Origin: Prochlorococcus sp. scB243_496M6
GTDB lineage: Bacteria; Cyanobacteriota; Cyanobacteriia; PCC-6307; Cyanobiaceae
Assembly (NCBI GenBank): GCA_000635535.1
Contig: JFMF01000136.1
Span: 1 to 7,164, forward strand
DNA length: 7,164 nt
Reading direction: 5' to 3'
A model generated the notes under the pieces. The model saw nothing but the letters and a program-made list of their open reading frames with translations. It was not told where the DNA came from and ran no database searches. This document shows positions 5,882 to 7,164 of the stretch, in pieces; positions within the stretch are counted from its first letter, which is position 1, and each line of letters opens with the position of its first letter. Made by a program: the position numbers and the translations under genes.

Positions 5882-6679
5882 ATGCAGAATCAAGGAAATT
5901 GCTATAAAAATGTTTGGATCCTATCAGGGACTTCGGATGGACCTGTAATAGCTAATAAGCTTCTTGAACTTAATTATTCAGTCTTTGCAAGTGTTTTAAC
6001 TTATAAAGCAGGGCAAGCTTATATTGAAAATCCAAAGTTACATATCATTACAGGGAAATTAAATAATAAAGATCAAATAATTAATTTCATAAAAAAAAAT
6101 AAAATCACATGCGTTGTCGATGCTACTCATCCGTTTGCGGTAATAATTTCTAAAAATCTTAATAATGCATGTCAAGAAATTAATACACCTCTTTTACTAT
6201 TTGAGAGGAAATCTCTAATAAATAACACTAATAATTTTTTTTATATTGATCATTTAAAAGATATAAATAATGTTGATATAGAAAATAAGAATATTCTTCT
6301 TGCAATAGGATCAAGATTCCTTAACGATACAGCTAGTTATTATATGAATTGTAAAGCAAATGTATTTACAAGGGTACTTCCAACTTACGAGAGTATAACA
6401 AAAGCTTTTGGATCATGTATTAAAAATTCAAACATAGCGATACTTGAACCGAGTAAAAATAATAAAAGCATTTTAGAAAAAAAGCTTTGTGATTTTTGGG
6501 AGATAGATTATGTTCTATGCAGAGAATCTGGAAGTTATTCTCAGAAAAACTGGGAGAGTATAGTCTCTGGAAGTAAGATGAAGTTATTTTTGGTTAAAAG
6601 GCCGAAAGTTAAAAATGATTATTCTTACTCTTTTGATCAATATCACAATTTGATAAATCACATAATTAAAAAATATTGA
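5882..6679 (+). CDS. cobK: Precorrin-6A reductase (cobalt-precorrin-6A reductase)
   Basis: CobK/CbiJ uses NADPH to reduce (cobalt-)precorrin-6A to precorrin-6B during corrin ring assembly for cobalamin or pseudocobalamin. The 265 residues match family length. An N-terminal Rossmann-like motif WILSGTSDGPVIANKLLE (12-29) replaces the usual G-T-x-E/D-G. It is followed by VVDATHPFA (78-86), AIGSRFL (141-147), RVLPTYES (164-171) and a C-terminal block with CRESGSYSQKNWESI (213-227). All of these are CobK landmarks as I know the family. The start is ATG at 5882, with no Shine-Dalgarno site. It is followed by cutA after 13 bp on the same strand, so the two are probably co-transcribed. The body is richer in Asn/Lys/Ile than its neighbours, consistent with loose AT-driven drift at surface positions. 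Confidence 0.92.
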   Translation: MQNQGNCYKNVWILSGTSDGPVIANKLLELNYSVFASVLTYKAGQAYIENPKLHIITGKLNNKDQIINFIKKNKITCVVDATHPFAVIISKNLNNACQEINTPLLLFERKSLINNTNNFFYIDHLKDINNVDIENKNILLAIGSRFLNDTASYYMNCKANVFTRVLPTYESITKAFGSCIKNSNIAILEPSKNNKSILEKKLCDFWEIDYVLCRESGSYSQKNWESIVSGSKMKLFLVKRPKVKNDYSYSFDQYHNLINHIIKKY

Positions 6680-6692
6680 TGTTTAATTTATT

Positions 6693-6998
6693 ATGGAAGT
6701 ATTAGTTATCATCACAACTGAATCAAGTGAAGCAAATGCTTTGCGAATGGCTAAATTACTAATACAAAATAAACTTGCAGCTTGTGTTTCGATAAAGCAA
6801 ATTTTTTCAATTTATAAGTGGGATGATGATATTGAAGAAAATAAAGAGTTTGAAATTACAATAAAAAGTAAACTAGAATTTAAAGATTATTTAATTGAAT
6901 TCTTAAATAAAAATTCCACATATGATGTCCCTCAAATTATTTACAAAAAATACCATGCTGAGATGAAATATTATGATTGGTTGAATAAGACTATTTAA
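6693..6998 (+). CDS. cutA: Divalent-cation tolerance protein CutA (PII-like trimer)
   Basis: CutA is a small trimeric protein with the ferredoxin-like fold of PII. It was named for copper tolerance in E. coli, but its role in cyanobacteria is unsettled. The 101 residues are typical in length and carry the family landmarks: ITTESSEANALRMAK (7-21), LAACVSI (28-34), YKWDDDIEENKEFEITIKS (41-59), YDVPQII (77-83) and YDWLN (94-98). The usual His-Pro before Tyr-[ED]-Val-Pro is replaced by Ser-Thr (NSTYDVPQ), which alters a conserved loop position. The start at 6693 gives MEVLVIITT, the normal first strand. It lies 13 bp after cobK, with no Shine-Dalgarno site, and its stop is 6 bp from the stop of the converging kinase gene. 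Confidence 0.93.
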   Translation: MEVLVIITTESSEANALRMAKLLIQNKLAACVSIKQIFSIYKWDDDIEENKEFEITIKSKLEFKDYLIEFLNKNSTYDVPQIIYKKYHAEMKYYDWLNKTI

Positions 6999-7004
6999 TT
7001 AAAT

Positions 7005-7164
7005 TTATTTTATTAACTCTTTAAGATTAATATCTGATCTAGATCCTAATTGCGTAATTATTTGTCCCGCACAAATTGAAGCTATCTCTCCGCATTTTTT
7101 TAAGGAATAATTGTTTATTAATCCATGGATAAATCCTCCCGCATAGATATCTCCCGCTCCTGTC
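7005..7164 (-). CDS. PfkB-family sugar/nucleoside kinase, C-terminal end (partial)
   Basis: The last 52 codons are visible, running in from the right edge and ending with TAA at 7007-7005. The segment begins TGAGDIYAGGFIHGL, the second PfkB signature (G-A-G-D, with the Asp that serves as catalytic base). A helical tail with ICAGQIITQLGSRSDINL then resembles the end of ribokinase/adenosine-kinase-like enzymes. The enzyme transfers phosphate from ATP to a sugar or nucleoside hydroxyl. Substrate cannot be told from this end, and adenosine kinase or a generic carbohydrate kinase are both plausible. It converges with cutA, leaving 6 bp between the stops and no obvious terminator. Confidence 0.85.
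   Translation of the reverse strand, partial: TGAGDIYAGGFIHGLINNYSLKKCGEIASICAGQIITQLGSRSDINLKELIK

Noticed and set aside
6992..7010. Terminator between cutA and the converging kinase gene
   Set aside because: The sequence is A/T-only with a short palindrome but no GC-containing stem followed by a T-run, so it does not meet the usual form.
1..7164. Mobile elements, CRISPR arrays, tRNA genes, toxin-antitoxin or defence genes
   Set aside because: No transposase, integrase, terminal repeats, direct-repeat arrays or tRNA cloverleaf were seen. All sizeable ORFs fit core cyanobacterial genes.

Overview
The window looks like chromosomal DNA of a marine picocyanobacterium, most likely a high-light Prochlorococcus or a very close relative. 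The reasons are a strongly AT-rich base composition (about 30% GC by eye), spacers of 1 to 65 bp between most genes, almost no Shine-Dalgarno sequences, and a set of cyanobacterial families: a DUF3153 protein, a DUF2854 protein, a second-type SSB-like protein and an arginine-sensitive ArgB. No insertion sequence, phage gene, tRNA, rRNA or CRISPR array is visible. This reads as core genome rather than an island.

Layout. Positions 1-43 (minus) are the first 14 codons of a gene that is probably the principal sigma factor rpoD. A 321-bp spacer (44-364) follows, the only long non-coding stretch. It holds a plausible plus-strand promoter and a nested inverted-repeat structure upstream of priA. priA (365-2641, plus) starts at TTG. 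It abuts, with no base between, a minus-strand run ending at 2642: DUF2854 protein (5201-4671), argB (4606-3755), then a TPR-like/DUF3153 membrane protein (3751-2642). A 60-residue conserved-looking small protein (5244-5426, plus) diverges from the DUF2854 gene and converges on ssb (5853-5428, minus) with a 1-bp gap. cobK (5882-6679) and cutA (6693-6998) form a plus-strand pair that diverges from ssb over 28 bp. At the right edge a PfkB-family sugar/nucleoside kinase enters on the minus strand, with its last 52 codons visible.

The genes are mostly housekeeping: replication restart (PriA), ssDNA binding (SSB-like), the committed arginine step (ArgB), corrin ring reduction (CobK) and a PII-fold protein (CutA). 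PriA and SSB share a DNA-maintenance theme but are not co-transcribed. I see no multi-gene defence or accessory system. The points most worth following are the structured RNA candidate ahead of priA, the TPR/DUF3153 fusion with a buried lipobox-like motif, and the unusual stop-to-stop gene junction.
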